Shown piece by piece: positions 52,139-60,047 of a DNA stretch of 64,000 bases. The stretch lies in NCBI GenBank assembly GCA_947595925.1, contig CANQEV010000005.1:1-64000 (forward strand). The letters run 5' to 3'. The position numbers and the translations under genes were made by a program. The notes under the pieces are model-generated. The model was not told where the DNA came from, did not search any database, and saw nothing but the letters and a program-made list of their open reading frames with translations. This DNA is from an uncultured Acetatifactor sp. Lineage in GTDB: Bacteria > Bacillota > Clostridia > Lachnospirales > Lachnospiraceae. Within the stretch, counting starts at the first letter, position 1. The number at the start of each line of letters is the position of its first letter.

Positions 52139-54743
52139 CTCTCTTTCCTCCCGCGCTCATATTCGCTCTCGCGTACGCGTCCAGCTCCCTGCCGTAATCG
52201 GACCAGGCGGGCAGCACTTCCCGGCGCTCTGTGACCGCTTCCCGACCGCGCCCGTGAAATCCCGCCGCCGTCTCCGCGATCCGGTCGATCTCCCGGGGCG
52301 TAAAATAGGTAAAGGCCATGCGCAGTTCCGGCAGAAGTTCCATAAAATCCGCGCCCTCCACCTGACCCAGAAACACATCCAGCATTTTTAAGAAACGCCG
52401 GTCCGCAAACACCAGGTCCCGGGCGGTAAAGAACAATCCCCGAAAGAACTGGGCGGTCTTCATAGCCTGCTTTTCGGTGCCGCTCAGATACCCTTTGCAG
52501 ACCAGCTCCACCTCGTCCATGCCCGTCCTGCCGCCGCCGTACAGGATCCCCTGAATACAGCCGTTGATCCCCGCCTGGATCCCGGGGTCCCTCTGCATCG
52601 CCAGCAATGTCTCAAAAAAGGAATCCCGCTCTCTCAGAAGACCGCCGTCTTCCCCCTCCCCTGTCTCCGGCCGGCCCGTGATCTGATACAGGAGTTTCAG
52701 GGCGTTCATGCAGCCCGTCAGCGCGTCTTCTTTCATACTCGCAATGACCGGCAGCATCGAGATGGCTTTTCTTACATTCTCCAAAAGCAGCTCGTCAAAC
52801 CGAAGCTCCGTCTGGTAAAGCCGTCCAAGGTCCTGCATCATCACCAGGGAATCCAGGGCGTCCGTCAGGGAGAAAAAGTCCGTGTCCTTCCGGATCAGCT
52901 CCCGGACCCGGCCGTAGATCGACTCCAGCTGGTCCGCAAGGCCCATCTCAAAGACCTGTACCAGCAGTTTCGCGCCCTCTCCCGCCGTGAGATCCTTTTT
53001 CAGCTTTTCTTTCACAAGGCTCCCCGCCGCCTCTTCCAGAGTCGCGCCGTGAACGGACACATCCAGCAGGGCCGCGTCCACCTGAACATTCCACTTATAG
53101 CCCCAGATCTCCCGCATCAGGTTCCGATCCGTCCGGGCCGACAGGTTGGGGCCTTTTTTCTTCCTGGCAAACTCCGTGTGCAGGAAGCCCATCTGATAAA
53201 AGAACATGCTCATCTCCCGGTGTTTCCGGGAGGAAAAGATCGACAGCGTCACCTCGGATTCCAGGGCAGCCCCGGTCTTCAGCCCGAATTTTTTGCACTG
53301 GGCCCGGAAATCATGAATGATCGGGGGCACATCCGCCCCCTCCCAGAGACGGCCCATGCTCCCGCCGGTCATCTGCCTCCGCAGGACCCGCATGGGCGTA
53401 TCCGTGGCGATATTGTACTCCCCCTTGACATAAGAAGACAGCACGGCGTCCAGAAGTTCATAAGCCCCCGGCTCCCGCTTCCCCCGAAGCGCCGCAAGCC
53501 CCTCCGCCATCTGCCAGCCGCAGATCTCGTCGTAGGTGGAGGGGTAGCCTTCCTTCTTCCGGATCTCCTTGCCGGAAGAGATCAGAAGATCCAGCACCGC
53601 CCTTCCAAAAGGATGCTCTTCACCCTGAGTCACCCCTTCCCAGATCTTCTGGTAAAAGCCCGGAAAAGGCATCCCGCTGGCGTATCCGTTCAGGGCGTCC
53701 GCGGCCTCCATGGAATAGGGCATGAGATAGACGCCCTGTTCCGAGAGGGGAATTTTGATGGGGGAGGTTTTCTCCTGTGCAGCCTTCTCCTGCACAATTT
53801 TATTCAGCCTAATACTTTCCCCGCCTGGAATCACGAAAATCCTCGGAGGATTCTGTCCGTCACCCGTCTCCTTCTCTCCCGCATCTTCTTCCAACAGTTC
53901 CTTGAGCCCCATGGTGTGGAAACCGCCCGTGACCACGAGGATTCTCGGAAGATTCTGTCCGGCACCAGGGCAGCCTCCTGCTTCTCTTTCCCCGCGCGGA
54001 TCAGAACCGACTTCTCTTTCTTCGCCCGGATCAGAACCGGCTCCTCTCTCTCTTCCCCCGGCCAGCTTCCGGGCGTGTTCCAGGATCTTCTCCGCCATGC
54101 GGCGTTCCCGGGCAAGACAGCCTTCTTCCCGCAGGGCCTCCGCCGGCGTGTTTTCCCTGGCCTGGGCGCAGTAGGTCAGGAGATTGCGAAACCAGGTCTC
54201 ATCCTCCATATCCAGTCCCGCGATCTCGAAATACTTCTCCCAGAACTCGTCAAAGTTCCTCAGCCCCGCCTTCTCGCAGAGGGTTTTCAGATATTGATTC
54301 TCCGTAAGGAGATAGTCGTCGTTGTAGTTCTGGCGCTCTTCCTCCCGGCGCAGGCCCTTTCCCTCCGCCTGGGAGAGCAGAATCTCCCCATAGGACAGGT
54401 CAATAAATTCCGCCGGGATCCCCAGGGCCTTCCCCGCCCGCAGCGCCGCGAGCTCCGGCGAATATTCCAAAAAGGGATAATAACACCGGTAGCGCTCTTT
54501 TTCTTCAGAGATCGTTCCCGCCTTATCGTGATAGGAATAATAAATGGCAAAAGGAGCCTTCGTCTCCTCATGGGTCATCACCGGAAGCAGCGCATTGGCG
54601 TTTTCCGGTCCCTCCACCAATATGACGGAGGGTTTGCAGCTCTCCGCCATCCGGCGCACATGAAACGCGCAGGCCGGACTGTGATGCCTCACCGGAAGCA
54701 GGATTATCTCAACCATTTCCTGGCTTCGTAATATTCGCTCCAT
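52131..54743 (-). CDS. DUF5682 family protein (YehM-like)
   Basis: An 870-residue protein. The N-terminus EIILLPVRHHSPACAFHVRRM, then SVILVEGPENANALLPVM and YYPFLEYSPELAALRAGKALGIPAEFIDLS, fit the DUF5682 pattern, which has been compared with EreA/ChaN/TIKI-type hydrolase folds (family knowledge; catalytic activity unproven). His residues in RHHSPA and the Glu in VEGPE are candidate active-site positions. RILVVTGGFHTMGLKELL near residue 270 is a second conserved block. A low-complexity Gly/Glu/Arg repeat interrupts at about residues 225-260. The start at 54743 has GAGGG upstream and overlaps the MoxR gene by 40 bases; ATG 54716 is a possible alternative. Confidence 0.85.
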   Translation of the reverse strand: MERILRSQEMVEIILLPVRHHSPACAFHVRRMAESCKPSVILVEGPENANALLPVMTHEETKAPFAIYYSYHDKAGTISEEKERYRCYYPFLEYSPELAALRAGKALGIPAEFIDLSYGEILLSQAEGKGLRREEERQNYNDDYLLTENQYLKTLCEKAGLRNFDEFWEKYFEIAGLDMEDETWFRNLLTYCAQARENTPAEALREEGCLARERRMAEKILEHARKLAGGRERGAGSDPGEEREVGSDPRGEREAGGCPGAGQNLPRILVVTGGFHTMGLKELLEEDAGEKETGDGQNPPRIFVIPGGESIRLNKIVQEKAAQEKTSPIKIPLSEQGVYLMPYSMEAADALNGYASGMPFPGFYQKIWEGVTQGEEHPFGRAVLDLLISSGKEIRKKEGYPSTYDEICGWQMAEGLAALRGKREPGAYELLDAVLSSYVKGEYNIATDTPMRVLRRQMTGGSMGRLWEGADVPPIIHDFRAQCKKFGLKTGAALESEVTLSIFSSRKHREMSMFFYQMGFLHTEFARKKKGPNLSARTDRNLMREIWGYKWNVQVDAALLDVSVHGATLEEAAGSLVKEKLKKDLTAGEGAKLLVQVFEMGLADQLESIYGRVRELIRKDTDFFSLTDALDSLVMMQDLGRLYQTELRFDELLLENVRKAISMLPVIASMKEDALTGCMNALKLLYQITGRPETGEGEDGGLLRERDSFFETLLAMQRDPGIQAGINGCIQGILYGGGRTGMDEVELVCKGYLSGTEKQAMKTAQFFRGLFFTARDLVFADRRFLKMLDVFLGQVEGADFMELLPELRMAFTYFTPREIDRIAETAAGFHGRGREAVTERREVLPAWSDYGRELDAYARANMSAGGKRDG

Positions 54744-55813
54744 ATACCGCCCTCTTTACTGCTCTTGTCTTTGATCACCGTGTTGAAATAACTCTTTACC
54801 TTTTCCAGATCCTCCCGGTTCTCCTTGGAGACGGCACCCACCAGATTCTGCACCAGGCAGTCCACACTCATCCTCTCCCCCTCATAGTAGTAACCTGTGA
54901 TCATGGTCTGATAGTACACCGAGACCGCCTCCGCCGTGCTCATCACCGATGAGGGCCTGTCGATCCTGTGTCCGTAGGAGGAAACGCCCTCCCGGAGCTC
55001 GTGATAGGTGGAGGCAAGAAGCTCCGCCACATCCTCGTCCGGCGTCATCTGAATATGGCTCTCTTTTGCCAGCTGCCTTACCTCGTTCAATATGATCTGC
55101 TTCTCCAGGGCCACTTCCCGGACAGGCATCACCGTCTCGAAGTTAAACCGCCTCTTCAGCGCGCTGCTCATCTCGTTGACGCCCTTATCCCGGGTGTTCG
55201 CCGTGCCGATCACATTAAAGCCCTGGCTGGCAAACAGGAAGCCGTCGTCCCCCAGCTCCGGAATACTGAGCGTCTTGTCCGACAGGACGCTGATCAGACT
55301 GTCCTGGATCTCCGCCGGCGTCCTGGTGATCTCTTCAAAGCGCGTGATAATACCCTTTTCCATGCCCACATAAAGGGGCGCCGGAACCAGGGCCTCCCTG
55401 CTGGGCCCTTTCGCCAGGAGCAGCGCGTAATTCCAGGAATACTTGATCATGTCCTCAGTGGTCCCGGCGGTTCCCTGGATGGTATTCGTGCTGACGCCGC
55501 TGATCGCCGCCGACAGCAGTTCAGACAGCATCGTCTTTGCCGTGCCCGGCTCCCCCACCAGCATCAGGCCCCGGTTTCCCGCCAGCGTGATGATGCAGCG
55601 CTCCACCAGAGCGTCGTTGCCGAAATATTTTTTCTCGATCTGATACTCCTTTCCCTGGTAAACAATGGGGGTTTTGCTCCCTAAGATAAAGGTGCGCACC
55701 GCCACGGGGGACATCTGCCAGTTAGTGGGCCGCTTCCCCTGGTCCGTAGCTTTCAGCGCCTCCAGTTCTTCCCGATACCGTATTTCCACAGGTGGTTTGA
55801 TCGTCTCTTTCAA
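54704..55813 (-). CDS. MoxR-family AAA+ ATPase (YehL-like)
   Basis: A 369-residue AAA+ protein. Walker A is LMLVGEPGTAKTML (near residues 83-96). The Walker B-like segment is GIITRFEEITRTP, with Glu in place of the usual Asp. Sensor 1 is FNVIGTANTRDKG and the arginine finger is in SSALKRRFNFE. Pre-sensor insertions place it in the MoxR clade. The start is TTG at 55813 with GAGGAG 8 bases upstream. First gene of the five-gene operon. MoxR ATPases act like chaperones that remodel complexes together with a VWA partner, here encoded two genes downstream. The target is unknown. Confidence 0.92.
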   Translation of the reverse strand: MKETIKPPVEIRYREELEALKATDQGKRPTNWQMSPVAVRTFILGSKTPIVYQGKEYQIEKKYFGNDALVERCIITLAGNRGLMLVGEPGTAKTMLSELLSAAISGVSTNTIQGTAGTTEDMIKYSWNYALLLAKGPSREALVPAPLYVGMEKGIITRFEEITRTPAEIQDSLISVLSDKTLSIPELGDDGFLFASQGFNVIGTANTRDKGVNEMSSALKRRFNFETVMPVREVALEKQIILNEVRQLAKESHIQMTPDEDVAELLASTYHELREGVSSYGHRIDRPSSVMSTAEAVSVYYQTMITGYYYEGERMSVDCLVQNLVGAVSKENREDLEKVKSYFNTVIKDKSSKEGGIWSEYYEARKWLR

Positions 55814-55890
55814 GATGGTTTCTCCTCTTTTCTTAAATTGTTACCGTTCCGCCCGCGCCCTCCTCGAAGCGGCGCAATCTCACTACTTCT

Positions 55891-55919
55891 ATCTTAAACA
55901 TTTTTAGCTGCCAATGCAA
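55891..55919 (-). promoter_or_regulatory. Putative promoter of the MoxR-VWA operon
   Basis: On the minus strand TTGCAT, 17 bp, TAAGAT; the start would lie about 70 bases before the MoxR TTG codon. The remaining interval to the divergent sigma factor gene at 56186 is AT-rich with no further feature I can support. Confidence 0.5.
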
Positions 55920-56185
55920 CTAAGAAACGCGGAAAGTCTTGCTCAAAATCGACAGCCATATTTCTCATTTTTCATAACACAGCGTTCCTTACGCTTCACT
56001 TTGAAATAAAGTTCTTCATAGATAATTCCACCCACGCAATTCTATTCCGGCCAACAGGATACATGGTAGAAAAATTGACAGAAAAAGCTATAATTGTTTT
56101 GAAAGCACAGGGAATATTTTCTCTGAAATGTTGTCTTTATAGGTGAAGGCCTTCAAAATAAAATCATACGAAAAGGGGGATTGAA

Positions 56186-56743
56186 ATGGAGGACCGGGAA
56201 ATCATCGGTTTGTATTTCAAGCGGGATGAAAAAGCAATCACGGAAACAGCGGCGAAGTACGGTACATTTTGCCACAACATCGCTCTGAATATATTGTCGA
56301 TCAATGAAGACGCGGAGGAGTGTGTCAATGACACCTATTTGCAGACATGGAACTCTATACCTCCTCAAAAGCCGGATAAACTTGGCGCATGGCTGGGAAG
56401 AGTCGTCCGCAATACTGCCTATAACCTCTGGAAGAAAAACCACCGGCAGAAGCGCTATACGGGTATGGAGGAAATCCTGAATGAGTTAGAGGACTGCATA
56501 CCCTCCCCCGATACCGTGGAACACAAGATCGAAGAACAGGAACTAACCAAAGTCATCAATGCATGGCTTGCGTCACTGCCGAAGAATGACCGTATCCTTT
56601 TTGTGCGCCGCTATTGGCATGGCGAAGCAGTAAACGCGCTTTCGCAGGAAAGCGGCATGTCTCCGTCCAATATGGCAAAGAAAATGTTCCGGCTTAGGCA
56701 AAATCTAAAATCCAGACTGGAAAAGGAGGGCCTCTCCCTATGA
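56186..56743 (+). CDS. ECF-type RNA polymerase sigma factor
   Basis: A 185-residue sigma-70 family protein with region 2 (FCHNIALNILSINEDAEECVNDTYLQTWNSIPP, cited in parts: INEDAEECVNDTY and LGRVVRNTAYNLWKK) and region 4 (SLPKNDRILFVRRYWHGEAVNALSQESGMSPSNMAKKMFRLR). It should direct RNA polymerase to a small regulon when its membrane anti-sigma partner releases it. The partner gene overlaps its stop by 4 bases (ATGA). A paralogue pair lies at 59471-61505. Confidence 0.92.
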   Translation: MEDREIIGLYFKRDEKAITETAAKYGTFCHNIALNILSINEDAEECVNDTYLQTWNSIPPQKPDKLGAWLGRVVRNTAYNLWKKNHRQKRYTGMEEILNELEDCIPSPDTVEHKIEEQELTKVINAWLASLPKNDRILFVRRYWHGEAVNALSQESGMSPSNMAKKMFRLRQNLKSRLEKEGLSL

Positions 56744-57879
56744 AAGAAAAGGAAACCTTAAAACTTTACAACAGCCTTACAAACATCGATGATCAATTTA
56801 TCGAGGAAGCCCGGACAAAGGCAGGGCGAACAAAAAAGAATAATTGGTACAAATGGGCGGTTCCGGCTGCTTGTCTGTGCCTTGGGATTTGTGTTTTTAC
56901 GGTCTGCCGTCTGTTTTCTAATCCGGAGGATGGCCGGAGGGAAGGACAGGGAACACGGACAGAAGTGGTGGAAATAGGCAGTCTGGAGGAGCTTGCTTCG
57001 TCCTATGGCAGTGATCTTTTGGCCGAAAAGTTAGTTGCCTCCGCCGCTAAAACCACCTCCATTCGTTTGAGCTACACCCAGGGCGAAGATGCCTCTGACC
57101 CTGCCGCCTGGAATACCCTCTCCATCAAAGGGGATTACAACGGAAATGATTTTACTCTGGACTGCAGTTTCGACGGCGAAAGCGACAGAAAAGACCAAAC
57201 GGAAGCCTACGCCGTGACCCAATATGGGAATGTGGAGGTAACCATCTACCAGGAAGAAAGCGATTGGAGCGATCCCTATATTTATCGCGCTGCGTTCACT
57301 GTGGACGGCGTGGCCTACAATCTGTCCATCCATTCCGACGACCCGGAGGAAATCAATGATTATCTGAACATCCTTCTTGGCGAACCTGAAGACAGCAATA
57401 CTCAGACCGTAACGGATGTGCTGGGCTTCGATGTGTGCCGCGTTGAGATGGAGGAAATCAACCCGCACCAGGTGATGTGGCACTATTATGTTGAAGTGAA
57501 CGGTGAGGACATATGCGTGGCAGAGCAGTTTGGTTACGATAACCACCCGGAATCATGGAGCCGGGATTTAGACGGCGACGGCGTACCTGAGCTGATCTGC
57601 AATAATCAATATGGAGATGGCGTTCAGATGGTTTATGTCTACCGCAACAACAACGGCAGCATAGAAGAAGGACATATTCGATGGTCTTACTATGAAGAAA
57701 AATTTGGCTGGCCCAATAATGAACATGGAGTAGCCGGCATGCCCGTAGAGCTGTACGACCCGGAGCGGGATATTTTTACGGTCACTCGCTATGACTATGA
57801 CTCTGACACCACGGTGACGGCAGAGTTTGACGACGGATTGATTCCTTTCGAATTTCTTCCGTTCACGCACTCACTGTAA
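56740..57879 (+). CDS. Putative membrane anti-sigma factor with extracytoplasmic sensor domain
   Basis: A 379-residue protein. The N-terminal 40 residues (ETLKLYNSLTNIDDQFIEEA) look like the sigma-binding tail seen in Clostridia ECF partners. One transmembrane helix follows (WAVPAACLCLGICVFTVCRLF, near residues 39-59). The extracytoplasmic part has an acidic beta-rich middle and a C-terminal FG-GAP/integrin-repeat-like segment (SRDLDGDGVPELICNNQYGDGVQMVYVYR, cited in part) with a calcium-binding-type DxDxDG loop. It overlaps the sigma gene by 4 bases, so they form a pair. The signal sensed is unknown. Confidence 0.8.
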   Translation: MKEKETLKLYNSLTNIDDQFIEEARTKAGRTKKNNWYKWAVPAACLCLGICVFTVCRLFSNPEDGRREGQGTRTEVVEIGSLEELASSYGSDLLAEKLVASAAKTTSIRLSYTQGEDASDPAAWNTLSIKGDYNGNDFTLDCSFDGESDRKDQTEAYAVTQYGNVEVTIYQEESDWSDPYIYRAAFTVDGVAYNLSIHSDDPEEINDYLNILLGEPEDSNTQTVTDVLGFDVCRVEMEEINPHQVMWHYYVEVNGEDICVAEQFGYDNHPESWSRDLDGDGVPELICNNQYGDGVQMVYVYRNNNGSIEEGHIRWSYYEEKFGWPNNEHGVAGMPVELYDPERDIFTVTRYDYDSDTTVTAEFDDGLIPFEFLPFTHSL

Positions 57880-57912
57880 AAAATTGTCAATGCGAAAGTG
57901 CGAAAGTTTATC

Positions 57913-57963
57913 AGATCGAATAATACCTCTCCATAACGGAGAGGTATTATCCGATCTATTTTG
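57913..57963 (+). terminator. Long hairpin terminator after the sigma/anti-sigma pair
   Basis: A 20-bp stem (AGATCGAATAATACCTCTCC with GGAGAGGTATTATCCGATCT, one mismatch) and ATAAC loop, followed by ATTTTG. It lies 33 bases after the stop. The rest of 57964-58176 is AT-rich without a recognised feature. Confidence 0.7.
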
Positions 57964-58176
57964 AAGCCCTGTACCAAAGCCGGATCGTGAATTGAACAGA
58001 GCTAATATCTCTGCTTCTTTCCAAACCGACTAATACAGGCGATCTTAATTTGATACCTTAAACTCGAGCATAAAATTTTTTCAATTTATACTTGCCTTTT
58101 TATTAACAGGCTTTCTATTATGCCAGACACAATAAAGAAAACCTGGATCGTTATTTCTTTCTTCTGTTTACTTGAT

Positions 58177-58341
58177 TCAAAAGTACCTTTTCATTATCAA
58201 AGGCGTCATTAGTTCCATCAATTCATCAGCAATACGCCTGCTTTTGTCATCTAGTATCTTCTTTTTCTGTTCTCGCGCCCATTCCACAGCCTTTAGCTGG
58301 TCTTCCAGACGTTCACTTAATATTACATGTTCTTCCATCAC
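58177..58341 (-). CDS. Small acidic/basic helical protein, 53-54 residues
   Basis: A short ORF, probably real. AGGAGG lies 8 bases upstream of a GTG (58341) that is followed directly by an in-frame ATG (58338). The site overlaps the stop codon of the JAMM-motif gene, so the two are translationally linked. The peptide (starting MEEHVILSERLEDQLKAVEW, ending PLIMKRYF) is highly charged and predicted helical, like small partner, antitoxin-like or antidote-like proteins. I do not recognise the family. Confidence 0.6.
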   Translation of the reverse strand: MMEEHVILSERLEDQLKAVEWAREQKKKILDDKSRRIADELMELMTPLIMKRYF

Positions 58342-58353
58342 GCTATACACCTC

Positions 58354-58965
58354 CTATCGGTTCTCATAGTTTATGCCTACATTATAACAGTTTTTTAAAA
58401 AATAATCTGCCGCTTCCTGTAAATCTTTCATTTTTTTTGATTTATTGTTTAAATCAACTGCCTCATTAAACAAAATAACTGCTTTGTTAAAATCATATTT
58501 GTTATTCTTTACCATATATGACACATTTCCCAGATTGGTAACTACCACCATCATTTTCACCGTTTCATATCTTAGCAAAAACTGTATATCAGGTAACGAA
58601 AATGCTGAAAGAGAAGGATGATTATGCAATACAAGCACCACGCAATCACCCGAAGCTCGTATCAGGTGGTATGATGTCGCATCACTCAAGGGATCTACAT
58701 CATGTTCCGTTCCCAATGCAATTCCAAGATAACGTTCTCCTTTTTCTATTAGACTAATACTATCAAGACTATAAGTAACCGCCACCTCATTAGAATCATT
58801 TTCTTCTTTGGAAATCTTCAAAACCTGTCTTGTAAGTTCTCGAAGATTATCATATTCTGTTTCAGGTATTTCCTTATATTGAATATATGGAACTTTATCA
58901 ATAGCTTCCTCTGTGATCATTATCTTGTGATCTCGTTTTTTCGCCATTTCAAGATCATTTCCCAT
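58354..58965 (-). CDS. JAMM/MPN+ motif protein
   Basis: A 203-residue soluble protein. The segment VVLVLHNHPSLSAFSLPDIQFLL (near residues 109-131) has the JAMM metalloprotease layout HxH...SxxD (His114, His116, Ser123, Asp126), and Glu60 in SNEVAVTYS could be the catalytic Glu. This is the fold of RadC-like and deubiquitinase-like zinc peptidases. The C-terminal third (FNKAVILFNEAVDLNNKSKKM) is helical and basic. The start at 58965 has AGGAGG 8 bases upstream. It forms a mini-operon with the 54-residue ORF downstream. The surrounding 1.4 kb is AT-rich, consistent with acquired DNA. The target is unknown. Confidence 0.8.
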   Translation of the reverse strand: MGNDLEMAKKRDHKIMITEEAIDKVPYIQYKEIPETEYDNLRELTRQVLKISKEENDSNEVAVTYSLDSISLIEKGERYLGIALGTEHDVDPLSDATSYHLIRASGDCVVLVLHNHPSLSAFSLPDIQFLLRYETVKMMVVVTNLGNVSYMVKNNKYDFNKAVILFNEAVDLNNKSKKMKDLQEAADYFLKNCYNVGINYENR

Positions 58966-59022
58966 CTGTTTTTCCTCCTCTCTTCATCTTTACCAAAATC
59001 TTAATAAATAATATGTTTCCCA

Positions 59023-59189
59023 CTATCTGGGCTTTTTATCTTCTAACTTGACTAACACATTATATAATTCTCGCTGCCGTTTTTTTAAGCCGTCTTTCTC
59101 ATTCTTTTTCATGACTCGACCTGCTCTATAAAATTCTCAGCCGCATTGGATTCCGCCGCATAATTTAATGTAATCGTTTGCTTACGCAC
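59023..59189 (-). other. Two overlapping mini-ORFs, possible gene remnant
   Basis: A GTG-initiated 26-codon frame (59189-59109, MRKQTITLNYAAES..., ending EQVES) overlaps by ATGA with a 29-codon frame (59112-59023, MKKNEKDGLKKRQRELYNVL...). Both lie on the minus strand upstream of the JAMM gene. Coupling by ATGA suggests true translation or the decayed end of a longer operon, but the ribosome sites are weak. Function unknown. Confidence 0.3.
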
Positions 59190-59470
59190 AACCTATCTGC
59201 CCGCTGTAAATCATATCGATTTTCTACTGCCAAAATATTGTCACACTTTTATTATAGCAAATTTCATAATATTCACAATCCATTTATCAACTAACAAACA
59301 AATTTATTGTCAAAGAAAACTTCCCAACCCCCTTGTTTTCCTTTATGATAAAAAGTGTGATATCATAAATATTGAAAATAATCCCCTCCGCCCTGCATAT
59401 CCGCCCCGCAAACTGCGACATATATAATAGAAGCACAAAAGATTCCGCTCTGGAAAGGAAGAAAGACCTT

Positions 59471-60025
59471 ATGGAAGACAATGAGATCATCCGTCTGTAT
59501 CATGAACGGGATGAAAATGCGATCGCCCAGACCGACCTCGCCCACGGCGCTTTCTGCAGGAGACTGGCGTTTCATCTTCTGTCCAACAGGGAAGACGTGG
59601 AGGAATGTGTGAACGACACCTGGATGGCCGCCTGGACGCGGATGCCGCCGGACTGGCCCATGTCCCTGCGGGCTTTTCTGGGGCGCATCACCAGGAACCT
59701 CTCCATCAGCCGTTTTCGAAAGAACAAAGCGATAAAGCGACACGCCGGGATCGAAGTCATGCTCTCCGAGCTGGAAGAGTGCGTCCCGGACAGCGCGGTG
59801 GAACTGCAGATCGAACAGAAACTTCTCTCCGAGATCATCAGCCGCTGGCTGGACAGTCTGAACGGAGAGGACCGCGCGCTCTTTATCAGGCGGTACTGGT
59901 ACGCGGATACGGTCAGGGAGCTGGCCGGGGAGTGCGGCGTCACCGCCAATCAGATGGCCAAGAGGATGCAAAGGCTTAGGGAGAGCCTGCGGCAGGCATT
60001 GCAAAAAGAAGGCGTGGAAGTTTAA
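59471..60025 (+). CDS. ECF-type RNA polymerase sigma factor (paralogue)
   Basis: A 184-residue sigma factor similar to that at 56186: both begin MED(R/N)EII and share NxEDxEECVNDT in region 2. Region 4 is SLNGEDRALFIRRYWYADTVRELAGECGVTANQMAKRMQRLRESLRQAL (cited in parts: RALFIRRYWYAD, GVTANQMAKRMQRLR). The start at 59471 has GGAAAGGAAG upstream; a longer frame from 59372 is not supported. Its partner membrane protein begins 22 bases after the stop. Confidence 0.92.
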   Translation: MEDNEIIRLYHERDENAIAQTDLAHGAFCRRLAFHLLSNREDVEECVNDTWMAAWTRMPPDWPMSLRAFLGRITRNLSISRFRKNKAIKRHAGIEVMLSELEECVPDSAVELQIEQKLLSEIISRWLDSLNGEDRALFIRRYWYADTVRELAGECGVTANQMAKRMQRLRESLRQALQKEGVEV

Positions 60026-60047
60026 CACGGAGAAAGGACGAAATCAT

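Noticed and set aside
53049..54731. A 560-codon plus-strand frame antisense to the DUF5682 gene
   Set aside because: Shadow of a well-supported gene; no recognisable protein features and no ribosome site.
56075..56094. TTGACA and TATAAT upstream of the first sigma factor gene as a promoter
   Set aside because: The hexamers are only 8 bp apart, too close for sigma-70 recognition; no alternative -35 at 17 bp is convincing.
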